64,000 bases of DNA, from NCBI RefSeq assembly GCF_010183535.1, contig NC_071332.1, positions 15,004,001-15,068,000 on the forward strand. The letters run 5' to 3'. Source of the stretch: Caenorhabditis remanei (taxonomy: Eukaryota; Nematoda; Chromadorea; Rhabditida; Rhabditidae). Shown piece after piece: positions 46,299 to 56,793 of the stretch. The translations under genes were made by a program, and so were the position numbers. A model generated the notes under the pieces. That model was given only the letters and a program-made list of their open reading frames with translations. It had not been told where the DNA came from and did not search any database. How positions within the stretch are numbered: position 1 is the first letter of the stretch; each line of letters begins with the position of its first letter.

Positions 46299-46560
46299 CC
46301 CAGTGTCCCACGTTCATGCTCAACTGGCAGCTGTAAAAAGACCAAGGAAAAATATTATTATTGTGATATTTTTTTGTGTTCAAAAATATTTCCTATATTG
46401 TTTCCGGTAATCATTTTCCGAAGTTTTTGGTTGTTTAAGTGTTTGGTTTTTCTCGTAATCATTGACTCTTTACTATTTTTACAATCATGTATGTAGGCTT
46501 TAGAGGATAAAATAGTTTAGTACTAATTCAGAAATATCTTTTGAAAGCTAATTATTAATG
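46299..46560 (+). repeat. srh 3'-flank module, copy 2 of 3
   Basis: AACCCAGTGTCCCAC onward, matching 34171-34325, and further (TACAATCATGTATGTAGG) matching 49205-49312. Confidence 0.75.
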
Positions 46561-46897
46561 CTTACCTTCATCTTGTATTGCTCAAAATTTTGAGTGCAAT
46601 TCGGTCGTCATGTTCATCTATCTTGTTATATGAGGCATAAAAGTGTTCTCAATAAAATTTTCCGTGTTGAATAAGCGGAAGTTTAAAATCAATGTCACAT
46701 AATAAATGTATGCTAATTGAGTTGGCATTTTTCCATCTGCTTATTAATAACGTTCGAGGTGAGTTTGAGAATAGTTAAAAATATGAGAAAATGCACCAGG
46801 ACATGCAGATGTTTCTAAATGCTATTAAACTAGAATTTATATATGTTTCGTTTATAATACACCGGTTTTCTCAGTCGAATATTAGCATTTGCTAGTT
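46561..46897. other. Spacer and promoter of the next srh gene
   Basis: No gene. Includes the GCAGATGTTT motif at 46805-46814, about 85-93 nt before the start codon. Confidence 0.5.
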
Positions 46898-48103
46898 ATG
46901 AACATAAATTGTATCGCTGAAACGAACTACTTTGACAGCCCTGAATTCTTATCTCTTGCATTGCACACTAATACCATTTTATCAACTCCACTTTATATCT
47001 TTGGCATTTATATAATTCTAACGAAGACTCCAACTCAAATGAGTTCAGTCAAATGGTATCTAGTCAATATGCATGTTTGGATTATTCTATTCGATTATTC
47101 CATAGGATTATTGACAATGCCCCTGTTATTAATTCCTTGCTTCGCTGGTTATCCACTAGGAATTCTTCGTCATTTTGGAGTATCCACTTTAAACCAAATT
47201 GTATTGGTTTTTCTTTTCTTTTTCTGTGAGTTTTTTATTACTGTGAAAAAATAAAGTTTGGACTTGCGTGTTTCAGCCCGCGAAATTTTTTTTTGAAAAT
47301 CCTGGGCCAAACTTTATTTTTTCACAGTATCGAAGCTAATATAAGTTACCAGTATCCAGTTTCAGTTATGTGTACCTCTATCGTTGTTGTTTTTGAAAAT
47401 CGGTTCAACAAAGTTTGCACATTTCGAGTGCAATATTATTGGAGTACGTTCAGAAAGAAGTGGATTTGTGTCCACTATATTCTCATAATAATCTTGAACA
47501 TACCATTCAAATTTATGACACCTAATCAAAACCTTGCAGTTCAAAATATTTTTCAAGTTTGATATTTTGTTTTAAAACACTCTAGTTCTTAACTTTCAGA
47601 CTTTTCCATGTCTTCCAAAATACATCTACGATGCTCCAGTATTTGTGCTCACTGAGAACTACGCGTATCATCTTGGTGTATTTATAGTGTATCTTGTAAT
47701 TTGTTCGATTGAAGTTCTTTCAATTCTCATTTATATCGGCTGGAATTTTTTTCAACAACTGAAATCTAAATCAATATCTCAAAGAACTTATGAAATGCAA
47801 AAGAATTTCTTCATAGCCCTTCTTATTCAATTAGCCATTCCGTTATTAATGTTGATTGCTCCAGTCGTTACATTTCTCATTTCAATACTGACTTATCATT
47901 ACAATCAGGCTATAACAAATTTCGATATTATCATTATTACTATGCACGGGTCAGTATCTACTTTTGTTATGATTGTGGCTCATCGTCCATACCGAGAAGC
48001 AATAAGAATTATGTTCCGGAAAAGGACAGTTGGATCAGTTGACGTCTATCGGAAGGGAGTATACCATAGTAATAGAAGCGGAATGTTTCCTTCTACTGGA
48101 TAA
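46898..48103 (+). CDS. Srh-type chemoreceptor
   Basis: Predicted receptor of 340 residues. Exons: 46898-47225, 47366-47556 and 47600-48103. Motifs: STPLYIFGIYIILTKTPTQ, SSVKWYLVNMHVWIILFDYS, VVFENRFNKVCTFRVQYYW, TFPCLPKYIYDAPVFVLTEN, MHGSVSTFVMIVAHRPYREA. It is the intact sister of 45802-46298 and close to 32992-34109. Intron 1 contains an 87-bp MITE (47241-47327). Exon 2 ends CAA before GT, where the paralog at 32992 has CAG, a weaker but acceptable donor context. Its 3' flank is interrupted by a solo LTR. Confidence 0.92.
47241..47327. mobile_element. 87-bp MITE with perfect 21-nt inverted ends and TA duplication
   Basis: The ends CTGTGAAAAAATAAAGTTTG plus G and its exact reverse complement enclose a 45-nt centre. 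TA precedes (47239-47240) and follows (47328-47329). The paralogous introns at 33320-33370 and 46055-46110 lack it, giving the empty site. This fits a Tc1/mariner-mobilised MITE. Confidence 0.92.
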
Positions 48104-48158
48104 TTTACCAATTTTTAATTTTTATTAAATTGTTCAATAAGCACAAACTCTAAAACCT

Positions 48159-49018
48159 TGTAGCCAAGGATCCCCCTTTGGGTACCCCCTTACTTGGCTA
48201 CCAAAGCCAATCCGACGGTCCCCTCTGGTTTTCCCCACAAAACTAGGACCATCGGAGCCTTTTTTATTAACCTCTTATTCAATCTGTTCATTAACAATAT
48301 TCTCATTATTTTCGTTATTCTCAGTTATCTGAGTTATATCAATTTATTGCAAATTATTCTAAATTATTATAAATAATTATAATTCAAATTACCGCTCTAA
48401 AGCTCCAAATTCAGCTAATGCGCTCCAATAAACCCAGCACTCTCTCTTCCGCAACGCTCTCTTGCAAGCAGACGCCAATGTTGTCACTCGCGAGCGGTCG
48501 CGTCGCGTGTCTTTGCTCATGTTAGCCGTTTTAGGCCAGAGTAATTCAGTTCGTTCGTGTTTTTCCCGCCGTCGACGGTCGCCTTGCCGACCGTCGTCGC
48601 ACTGAGAGAGTTGTTGAGGAGATTCTGATGTTAGCACTATATTTTCCCGTGCCATCAGAATCTGGCGCGAGTTTGAGAGCTTAGGCTAAATTATATTCTT
48701 CCGGTTTTTGGGACTTTTAGTCTCTTTTTCCCGCCGTTCAGTCCCGCCGCGTTCGTCTCTTCTGTCTTCGTCGACTCAACATCTCCTCAGGACACGACGC
48801 TCTCTTTTATTCTCTTTTTTATCACCCTTTCTCTATTTTGGTTATTCTTCGAGGATATTCCCTAGAAGAAGGTTCAATAAACGGGTCACTGATACTGTGT
48901 TCTTTCTAACATTGCTTATCTTACAAACATGCCGCATTACACTTTAATTAGGGACGATTTTATATTTCTTCTGAGAGGCGATCAGTCTCCGACCGCTACC
49001 TTCATTGCCCTCTCAACA
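48159..49018 (+). mobile_element. Solo LTR of a retrotransposon, about 860 bp
   Basis: Begins TGTAGCCAAGGATCCC and ends CCCTCTCAACA, so the ends are TG...CA (TGT...ACA). It is flanked by the 5-bp duplication AACCT (48154-48158 and 49019-49023). The 3' flank of the paralogous srh gene at 32992 gives an empty-site relative (TCTAAAACGTCATTACTTTT then AACCCAGTG). Inside, the sequence is GC-richer than its surroundings, with an AATAAA at about 48877, suiting an LTR R region. No gag or pol remains, so it probably arose by LTR-LTR recombination. Superfamily (Gypsy or BEL/Pao) is not decided. Open frames inside it are not genes. Confidence 0.88.
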
Positions 49019-49032
49019 AACCTCATTATTTT

Positions 49033-49312
49033 AAACCCAGTGTCCCACTTAAAGGCGCAATTGGCAGCTGTAAAAAATCCAAAGACATATCATTATTTGA
49101 TTTCGGTTTGTGTTCTAAAATGTTTTCAGGGCTAATTATCTTGCTTCCGGGAATCATTTTCCGAAGTTTTTGGTTTAAAGTTTTCTGAATAAGCTCTAGT
49201 TATCACACATTGACTCTTCACTATTTTTACAATCATGTATGTAGGATTTACAGGATGAAATAGATTGTTCAGTACCAGTTCAGTAATATCTTTTGAAAAC
49301 TAATTATTGATG
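49033..49312 (+). repeat. srh 3'-flank module, copy 3 of 3
   Basis: CCCAGTGTCCCACTTAAAGG, CTTCCGGGAATCATTTTCCG and TACAATCATGTATGTAGG match the modules at 34171 and 46299. It belongs to the 46898 srh gene, from which the solo LTR now separates it. Confidence 0.75.
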
Positions 49313-49532
49313 ACTAATACAACATTTCTATCACCAATGATTAATGCTACTGCTGCAATGTGAAATGGAAGGTGACTATCAAGACCAATATTCATAGAAA
49401 CGTTTTCCTTGAAAAAGAACTTCAGTCACTAAACTTTCAGGCAAGATATTGCTTTTTGAGCAAGAATTAGATTAAACCTTGGCAACCACACGACCAATAT
49501 ATACACTTTGAATTGAAACATTTTTGTTTGAC

Positions 49533-50601
49533 ATGAATTTATCATGTTTTCCACTCGTTTCTTATTTTGACTCTCCTAATTTTCTTTCTTTTGGATTGTA
49601 CCTCACCACGACAGTTGGAACACCAATCCACTTATTCGGACTGTACTGTATTCTTCGGAAAACTCCGGATATGATGAAAAATGTGAAATGGTATTTGGTA
49701 AATTTACATTTTTCAATTATATTTTTTGATTACTCTTTCGGTGTATTAACAGTTCCCTTTGTTCTTATCCCATCATTATCTGGTTATCCACTTGGACTCT
49801 TGAGGCATGTTGGCGTCTCAACCAGAGATCAAACACTTCTAATTTTTGCTCTTTTTGTCTATGTACTGATTTCTATTGCGGCTATTTTTGAGAATCGCTT
49901 CTACACTGTCTATAGAAAATTAGGGAACACATGCTGGACGTTTTGGAGGCGTCCCTGGATAGCATCACATCACATAGTCGCTGTCTTCCTTTTGATACCG
50001 ATTCGATTTCTGGTTCCAGAACAAGATGCAGTCAAGTGTCGTGTATTTGCGGTATGATCTACATATTTGGAATATTTAAATGTTGCCTTTTTTCCAGAGC
50101 TTGCCATGTCTACCCCGGTATATTTATGAAGCTCCGGTTTTTATACTCGCAGAAGACTATACCTATCATATGACAGTCAGTGTAACTTATATGGCAATTC
50201 TCTGTTTAGAAGTGTCGACGTTTGTAACATTATTAGTTATGAACACTTTGAAGCAGCTGAAGTCACATGCAATATCTCATAAGACATATCGAATGCAACG
50301 GAAACTTTTTAGAGCTTTGGTTATTCAGGTGGCAATACCATTTGTTATGCTTCTCCTGCCTCTTATCTATGCTTTTATAGCGATTGAGCTGAAATATTAC
50401 AATCAAGCAATGACAAACATAGCTATTATCATTGGGTCAATGCATGGCTTCGTCTCTACAATAGTGATGTTATTCGTTCATCATCCTTACAGAGAAGCGT
50501 TTTTGGATATTTTTATCAGGAAAAATGGTCAACAAGATGAAGCGGAGAACAGGAGGAGTCGATATCTGAAGAATAATTCGATTGGTATACTCAAATATTA
50601 A
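49533..50601 (+). CDS. Srh-type chemoreceptor, intron 1 absent
   Basis: Predicted receptor of 340 residues in two exons, 49533-50051 and 50098-50601. The first exon equals exons 1 plus 2 of the neighbours (328+191=519 nt) joined without the usual intron, the junction lying in FALFVYVLISIAAIFENRFY. Precise intron loss with no change in length suggests recombination with a processed transcript. Other motifs: GTPIHLFGLYCILRKTP, VKWYLVNLHFSIIFFDYSF, SLPCLPRYIYEAPVFILAED, MHGFVSTIVMLFVHHPYREA. The start is the first ATG in frame (MNLSCFPLVSYFD). It is divergent from the 46898 group. Confidence 0.92.
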
Positions 50602-51002
50602 TTATTGTATCTGTTATCAGCATTACTATCTTCTAGTGAAGTTAAATGAAGTATAAGAATTAAAATCAAATGCCTGCCATAAACATTCGTCTGTTATTTC
50701 AAGTTTGAACCTAATTCTAAGTCTGTCTAGTCATAGAGCCGCAAAGTTTGAAAAAAGTGATCTGTCTAAGCCTCAACAGGTGTTTCACACTGCAAAGAAA
50801 CGAGATAACATAACGTCAGCGAATCTTTCAGAATAGAACTGATGTCAAAAGATTTGTGGTTCATTTGGCAGAATTTGTGGTTTAGCGTTTTCGTCTTATT
50901 GTAGAAGTCATTGTTGAATAGCGAAAAAAAACACGTTAATATTATTATTACGAACATTTTATTTTGAAAACAACGTTAACGGTTTATACTTTTGAACTGA
51001 GG
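50602..51002. other. Intergenic, no supported gene
   Basis: 3' flank of the srh gene. No feature recognised. Confidence 0.5.
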
Positions 51003-51140
51003 TATTATGAATTCAATTTTTTCTGTGCAAGGAACGCTCGCTCTGCCGTCTGGCGGCGGCAGTGTTCGAAAATGGAGCGCATCGTTGAAATGGGAGTGGG
51101 CGAGCTTTCCTTGCACACAGAAAAATTTGAATTCATAATA
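51003..51140. mobile_element. 138-bp MITE, near-perfect hairpin
   Basis: Left arm TATTATGAATTCAA and TTTTTCTGTGCAAGGAA; the right arm is their reverse complement with small indels (TTCCTTGCACACAGAAAAA, TTGAATTCATAATA). Terminal TA dinucleotides at both sides could be the target duplication. The loop is GC-rich (CTGGCGGCGGCAG). No coding capacity. Confidence 0.8.
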
Positions 51141-51359
51141 TTACAGGTGTTTCGAACAGAACCAATTCAGCCACCAATCTAAACTCAATACGACATGATT
51201 TTCAGCACACTCTGGAACTTGAAAAACTTCTTCAATAATCTCCCTTTCAGATACAAAATACTTTGTTTCACCTGAATTTCTACTGTCGCTTCTGAACTCT
51301 AATATATCTCTACTGAGACCCGAAAATACTTCAGACAGTTTTGATTTTACTTCTGCTGG

Positions 51360-51780
51360 AATGTAAATTTATGATTTTCAGTATTCATAACGGATAAAAG
51401 TTGTTTTTTTTAAGATGCTATGTTATCTATTCTGACCATATTTGAGAACCGTTTCCATACGATTTGCAACTTCAACTGGAAACGTTACTGGACTTTAATC
51501 AGACCTTTTTGGCTAGGTGCACATTGCTTCACTGTCTTTGGCTATTCTTGTTCCATTCGGATTCTTGAGATGTGATCAGAATAAATCTTAAATTTTCAGA
51601 TATTTCTTATACTTTTTGTGACATTGGTTCCTCTTAGCTTATTACTAATTACTCTTACCTATTCTCGTTTTCAATATTATTTTAACTACTATGATCAGAA
51701 TATTGCTGTATCGATGGAATCTGTGAATGGACTTGATTCTACTTTAGTCATCAATAAATACTTTAATTTTACATCAATAT
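51360..51780 (+). pseudogene. Srh relic
   Basis: A decayed exon 2 at about 51413-51570 encodes SILTIFENRFHTICNFNWKR and LGAHCF, then loses frame. The exon-3 remnant at about 51630-51775 resembles RFQYYFNYYDQNIAVSMESV with stops and lacks the PYR end. The closest intact relative is the srh gene at 62408-63533 (SILAIFENRFHIVCNFNWKP). Exon 1 and the first half of exon 3 are missing. Confidence 0.85.
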
Positions 51781-53129
51781 AAACAGTTGTTTTGTTTTTT
51801 GAATAAGTAGTATCAATAATTGTAAAACTATTTGCATGAAGACAAAAACGTTTATTTGAAAATTGAGAAATCGAAGGAAATATCTGGACTCTTGAGTACA
51901 AAGAATTTCATGAAACCAACTTATAATCAATTCGTGCTCAGACTTCACATTCACAGGTTTCAATACTGTCAGTTGCTTAAAATACGGATGAGTCCAATAA
52001 AAGTAACAAGAGACTATATTCACTCGACAATCCACAAGAATAGCCCGGGCAAATATGATGTAGCTAGCATATGTTGATGCCCAGAAACATGTAATCTGAA
52101 AACGAATTGAATCTTTTAAATAAATGGAATTTCAAAAACGAACAGCAAAAACTTGAGTCATCATAGATGGTAGCAGAATAATGCACATTGTGATTTTTAG
52201 TGTTGTCTCTGCTTTTGCCTTCAGTTTCGAATTTTGATCCCTGAAAAGAAGAAAATATAAAAATGTTTGAGGGCTATTGCTCTATCGGAACTTACACTAA
52301 TTTCAGAGTCTTCATTTTGATGATCATCAATAATGCCATCGTAACTATACAAAAAGTAACAATCGAAGAGAACACAGCGTCCCCGATAGTTTGCAGACGC
52401 TGAAAAACAGTGTTCAGTATTAGCTTCTCATGTCATGAGGCATTTAGCTATTTCGAAATAAGCTCACATTTGTGGAAGCAAATGTAGTCGTAAGAGTTAT
52501 TGCTCCATACTGGAACGGAAAGTCCAACTGAATTCCTATTGCTTTGCTAAGAATATTAGTAAAAAAAACAACAAGACTGAATAAACATGATACAAACGAC
52601 CATACTTTGAAAATAACACTACAAATCTGAAAAGTATGTTTTTGATATACTTTGCTACGGAACAAACACTGGCCTCTGAGTGAGTTCTTGGATTAAAAAG
52701 AACCAATACTCTGATGAAACAGAACAAGACTGTATATAATTGAGAAATATAGTTGAATGCATAGAGTGCAGCGACTAAATATCTTATGATGATTTCAGAT
52801 TTCATCGTAGCAATATAAGAAGTAACCAGTGTTGTGTATGGAACTCTGTTGACAATGTAATCGATAGCTGTAGCAATTATATTGCAGGACTGCATACAGA
52901 GAAACGACTTGAATACATATGGATGAATCACTTTCGAACGATTTCGAGTACTAGTTTTCAGGTAAAACAAAATCATTTGAACAGTGGCGAAAACAGATGG
53001 AACGAAACAAATGAGTGATATAATAATAATGACAGTGACATAATCAAAATGGTAGGGAAATGTCTGGTATTCTGGAAAGCAATCTATTGGGAGGTACGCG
53101 TGGGCCTGACGCGCGAGCTGAGACGCCAT
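51769..53129 (-). CDS. Sru-like chemoreceptor with extended C-terminus
   Basis: First of five tandem paralogs; predicted 380 residues. Exons: 52674-53129, 52468-52626, 52296-52399, 52144-52240 and 51769-52095. Signatures: HPYVFKSFLCMQSCNIIATA, YTVLFCFIRVLVLFNPRTHS, KLKAKAETTLKITMCIILLP, NIVSCYFYWTHPYFKQ. The family is probably Sru (Srg superfamily), judged from the NRVPYTTLVTSY loop and the YFYWTHP ending. Start at MASQLARQ: sequence just upstream has an acceptor (ATTTCAG) and its frame is not conserved between paralogs. A 2-bp deletion near the normal end (KPVNVKSEH...) abolishes the shared stop and reads about 50 codons into former 3' UTR. Intron 1 has a GC donor. Function may be impaired or altered. 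Confidence 0.8.
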
Positions 53130-53223
53130 TTTGAAGACTGAAATATGTGTGTTCTCGTTAAAAAAACATTTCGGTTGGGTCACCTTAATCTTTTGGTTTT
53201 CTTGTCAGAAGAATAGAAGTATG

Positions 53224-53235
53224 GGAACTACGTCT
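53224..53235 (-). promoter_or_regulatory. Shared sru upstream motif AGACGTAGTTCC
   Basis: About 95 nt before the 53129 start codon. The same 12-mer (or 11 of 12) sits at similar distance before all five tandem genes. Confidence 0.45.
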
Positions 53236-53400
53236 GGGTCGAGTTTCGTCTTGTTTGCGGAGTGATTCATCTTATGGGAAGAAAAACATAGATCATTGAG
53301 AACAATTTTAATTTTGTAATTAATTTATTTTCACTGTGAAAAAAGAAACATAAAATGAATACTGAGGGAATGAAAAATGAAGAAATGAAAATAAATTGCT

Positions 53401-54612
53401 TTAGCTAGTGCTCAGAGACTTCACGCTAAGTGGTTTTGGAGTCAACGTCTGCTTGAAATATGGATGAGTCCAATAGAAGTAGCAAGAGACTATACTCACT
53501 CGACAATCCAGAAGAACTGGACGAACGAGAATAATATAGCTGGCATAGGTTGTTGCGTAGAAACATATTACCTGGAAACGATTCGGAAGGTTAAAATAAA
53601 TGAAATTTCAAAAACAAACAGTAAAAATTTGAGTCATAATAGATGGTATCAGAATAATGCACATTGTGATTTTCAGTGTTGTTTCTGCTTTTGCCTTCAG
53701 TTTCGAATGTTGGCCTCTGTAAAGTTGGAAATACAAAACATTTTAAGAGCTATTGCTCTATCGGAACTTACACTAATTTCAGAGTCTTCACTTTGAAGAT
53801 CATCACTGATGTCATCGTAACTATACAAAAAGTGACAATCGAAGAGAACACAGCGTCCCCGATGTTTTGCAGACGCTGAAAAACAGTACTTATGTTAGTT
53901 ATAGCTTCTCATGTCTTGAGGCATTTTGCTGCTTTGAAATCAACTCACACTTGTGTATGAAAATATAGTCGTGAAAGTTATTGCTCCGTACTGGAACGGA
54001 AAGTCCAACTGAATTCCTATTGCTTTGCTAAGAATATTAGGAAAAGAAACAACAATACTAAATAAACATGATACAATCGACCATACATTGAAAATAACAC
54101 TACAAATCTGAAAAGTGAGTTTTCCATACACTCTGTTCAGGAAAAACAACACAAACCTCTGAGTGAGTTCTTGGATTAAAAAGAACCAATACTCTGATGA
54201 AACAGAACAAAACTGTATATAATTGAGACATGTAGTTGAATGCATAGAGTGCAGCGACTAAATATCTGATGATGATTTCAGATTTTATCGTAGCAAAATA
54301 TGAAGTAACCAGCGTTGTGTATGGAACTCTGTAGACAATGAAATCGATAACTGTAGCAATTATATTGCAGGACTGCATACAGAGAAACGACTTGAATACA
54401 TATGGATGAATCACTTTCGAACGATTTCGAGTACTAGTTTTCAGGTAAAACAAAATCATTCGAACAGTGGCAAAAACTGATGGAATGAAACAAATTAATG
54501 ATAAAATAATGATGACAGTGACATAATCGAAATGGTAGGAAAATGTCTGGTATTCTGGAAACCAATCTATTGGGAGGTACGCGTGGGTCTGACGCGCGAG
54601 CTGAGACGCCAT
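53401..54612 (-). CDS. Sru-like chemoreceptor
   Basis: Predicted 328 residues. Exons: 54157-54612, 53949-54107, 53772-53875, 53620-53716 and 53401-53571. Same architecture as its neighbours: FPEYQTFSYHFDYVTVI, HPYVFKSFLCMQSCNIIATV, VYRVPYTTLVTSYFATIKSE, YTVLFCFIRVLVLFNPRTHS, and the ending YFYWTHPYFKQTLTPKPLSV. All introns GT-AG. Intact. Confidence 0.88.
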
Positions 54613-54692
54613 TTCGAAGACTGAAAATATTTTAGTTCTCGTTAAAAAACTTTTCGGTTGGTTCACCTTAATGTTTTCGTTTCCTTGTTAGA

Positions 54693-54704
54693 AGAACTAC
54701 GTCT
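54693..54704 (-). promoter_or_regulatory. Shared sru upstream motif AGACGTAGTTC
   Basis: About 82 nt before the 54612 start. Eleven of twelve positions match. Confidence 0.4.
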
Positions 54705-54822
54705 GGGTCGAGTTTCGTCTCGTTTTCGGAGTGATTCATTTTATGAGAAGAAAAACATTGACATTGACAACAATTTTAATTTTGAAATTAATTTTTTCTC
54801 ACTGTGAAAAAAGAAACATAAA

Positions 54823-55146
54823 ATGAATACTGATGAGATGAAGAATTATTTTTTAGCTCTGGTTATACAAATGGTGGTTTCTATTATCTTATTACTAATT
54901 CTGCTACCATATTCCTGTTTTTCAATATTTTTCAACTATTATAATCAGGAATTCATGAATATTGCTGTATCGATCAAATCTGTGCATGGGCGTGTCTCTA
55001 CTCTAGTCATGATTTTCCTCCACCGTCCGTATCGGACAGTAGTTGTAAATATGTTTTCAGAAAAAGCGATTATGACGAAGAGTTCTCAAATACTGTCCCA
55101 AGGAAACCAAACAGCTCTATTTCGATACTATTTGGATAAAATTTAA
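54823..55146 (+). pseudogene. Srh 3'-exon fragment
   Basis: A remnant encoding FLALVIQMVVSIILLLILLP, NYYNQEFMNIAVSIKSVHGR and VSTLVMIFLHRPYR with an intact stop. TM1-TM5 are absent: the frame starts in flank shared among the sru units (ATGAATACTGATGAGATG). It probably derives from the same srh gene as the 51360-51780 relic and was carried along when the sru unit duplicated. Confidence 0.85.
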
Positions 55147-55328
55147 CGACCCCTTAACGTTAATTTTACATCAAAATAAACAAATTTTTCAAAAATTCGG
55201 TTTTCTGAATAAATAATATCAACAATTGTTCAACTATTTGGATGGAACAAAATTTTATTTGAAAATTGAGACTCGTAGAAAATATCTGACAACTTGAGAA
55301 CAACGAATTTCCAGAAACCAACTCATAA

Positions 55329-56536
55329 TCAGTTTGTGCTCAGAGCCATCACATTCACATGTTTCAATACTGCCTGTTGCTTAAAACACGGATGAGTCCA
55401 ATAGAAGTAACAAGAGACTATATTCACTCGACAATCCACAAGAATAGGCCGAGCAAGTATCATGTAGCTAGCATATGTTGATGCCCAGAAACATGTGATC
55501 TGAAAACAATTCGGAAGTTTTGAACAAATTTAATTTCACAAACAAACAATTAAAATTTCAGTCGTCATAGATGGTATCAGAATAATGCACATTGTGATTT
55601 TCAGTGTTGTCTCTGCTTTTGCCTTCAGTTTCGAATTTTGATCACTGAAAAGAGGAGAATATAAACAAATTTTTAATAGCTATTGCTCAATCGGAACTTA
55701 CACTGATTTCAGAGTCTTCATTTCGAAGATCATCACTAACGTCATCGTAACTATACAAAAAGTAACAATCGAAGAGAACACAACGTCCCCGATGCTTTGT
55801 AGACGCTGAAAATCAGTACTCAGTTTTAACTTCTCATGTCTTTGAGGCATTTTGCTACTTCGAAATAAACTCACATTTGTGTAAGAAAATTCAGTCGTGA
55901 GAGCTATTGCTCCATACTGAAATGGAAAGTCCAACTGAATTCCTATAGCATTACTTAGAATGTGAGGAATAAAAACAACAAGACTAAATAAACATGATAC
56001 AAACGACCATACTTTGAAAATAACAGTGCAAATCTGAAAATTATGTTTTCAATACACTTTGTTCAGGAAAAAACACTGACCTTTGAATGAGTTATTGGAT
56101 AAAAAAGAACCAATATTCTGATGAAACAGAACAAGACTGTAAATAATTGAGAAATATAGTTAAATGCAAAGTGTGAAGCTACTAATAATCTGAAAATGAT
56201 TTCGGCTTTTATCGTAGCAAAATAAGAAGTCATCAGCGTTGTGAATGGGATGCGGTAGACAATAAATTCAAAAGTTGTAGCAATTATATTGCAGGACTGC
56301 ATACAGAGAAACGACTTGAATACATATGGATGAAGCTCTTTCGAACCATTTCGAGTACTGGCTTTCAGGTAAAACAAGATCATTTTAACAGTGGCGAAAA
56401 CGGATGGAATAAAAAAAAAGAATGATATAATAACGATGACAGTGACATAATCGAAATGGTAGGAAAATGTCTGGTATTCTGGAAACGAATTGATCGGGTT
56501 GTACGCGTGGGTCTGACGCTTGGGCAGAGACGCCAT
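55329..56536 (-). CDS. Sru-like chemoreceptor
   Basis: Predicted 328 residues. Exons: 56081-56536, 55875-56033, 55702-55805, 55548-55644 and 55329-55499. Motifs: MASLPKRQTHAYNPINSFPE, LHPYVFKSFLCMQSCNIIAT, VYRIPFTTLMTSYFATIKAE, FTVLFCFIRILVLFYPITHS, YFYWTHPCFKQ. Intact. Its 3' end (NVMALSTN then stop) shows the ancestral ending that the 51769 gene lost. Confidence 0.88.
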
Positions 56537-56630
56537 TTCGAAGACTGAAATATGTGTGTTCTCGTTAAAAAAACTTTTCGGTTGGTTCACCTTAATGTTT
56601 TCGTTTCCTTGTCAGAAGAATCGAAGTATG

Positions 56631-56642
56631 GGAACTACGTCT
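56631..56642 (-). promoter_or_regulatory. Shared sru upstream motif AGACGTAGTTCC
   Basis: 95 nt before the 56536 start codon. Confidence 0.45.
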
Positions 56643-56793
56643 GGGTTAAATTTCGTCTCGTTTTCCAGGTGATTAGTCTTATGAGAAGAAAAACATAGAT
56701 CATTGAGAACAACTTTAATTTTTTCTCTTTGTGAAAAAAAACATAATATGAATACTGATGAAATGAACAATGTAAGTATGAACATAAAATGTT

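Noticed and set aside
48389..49135. Several open frames in GC-richer DNA
   Set aside because: They lie inside the solo LTR or the srh flank module and show no protein similarity.
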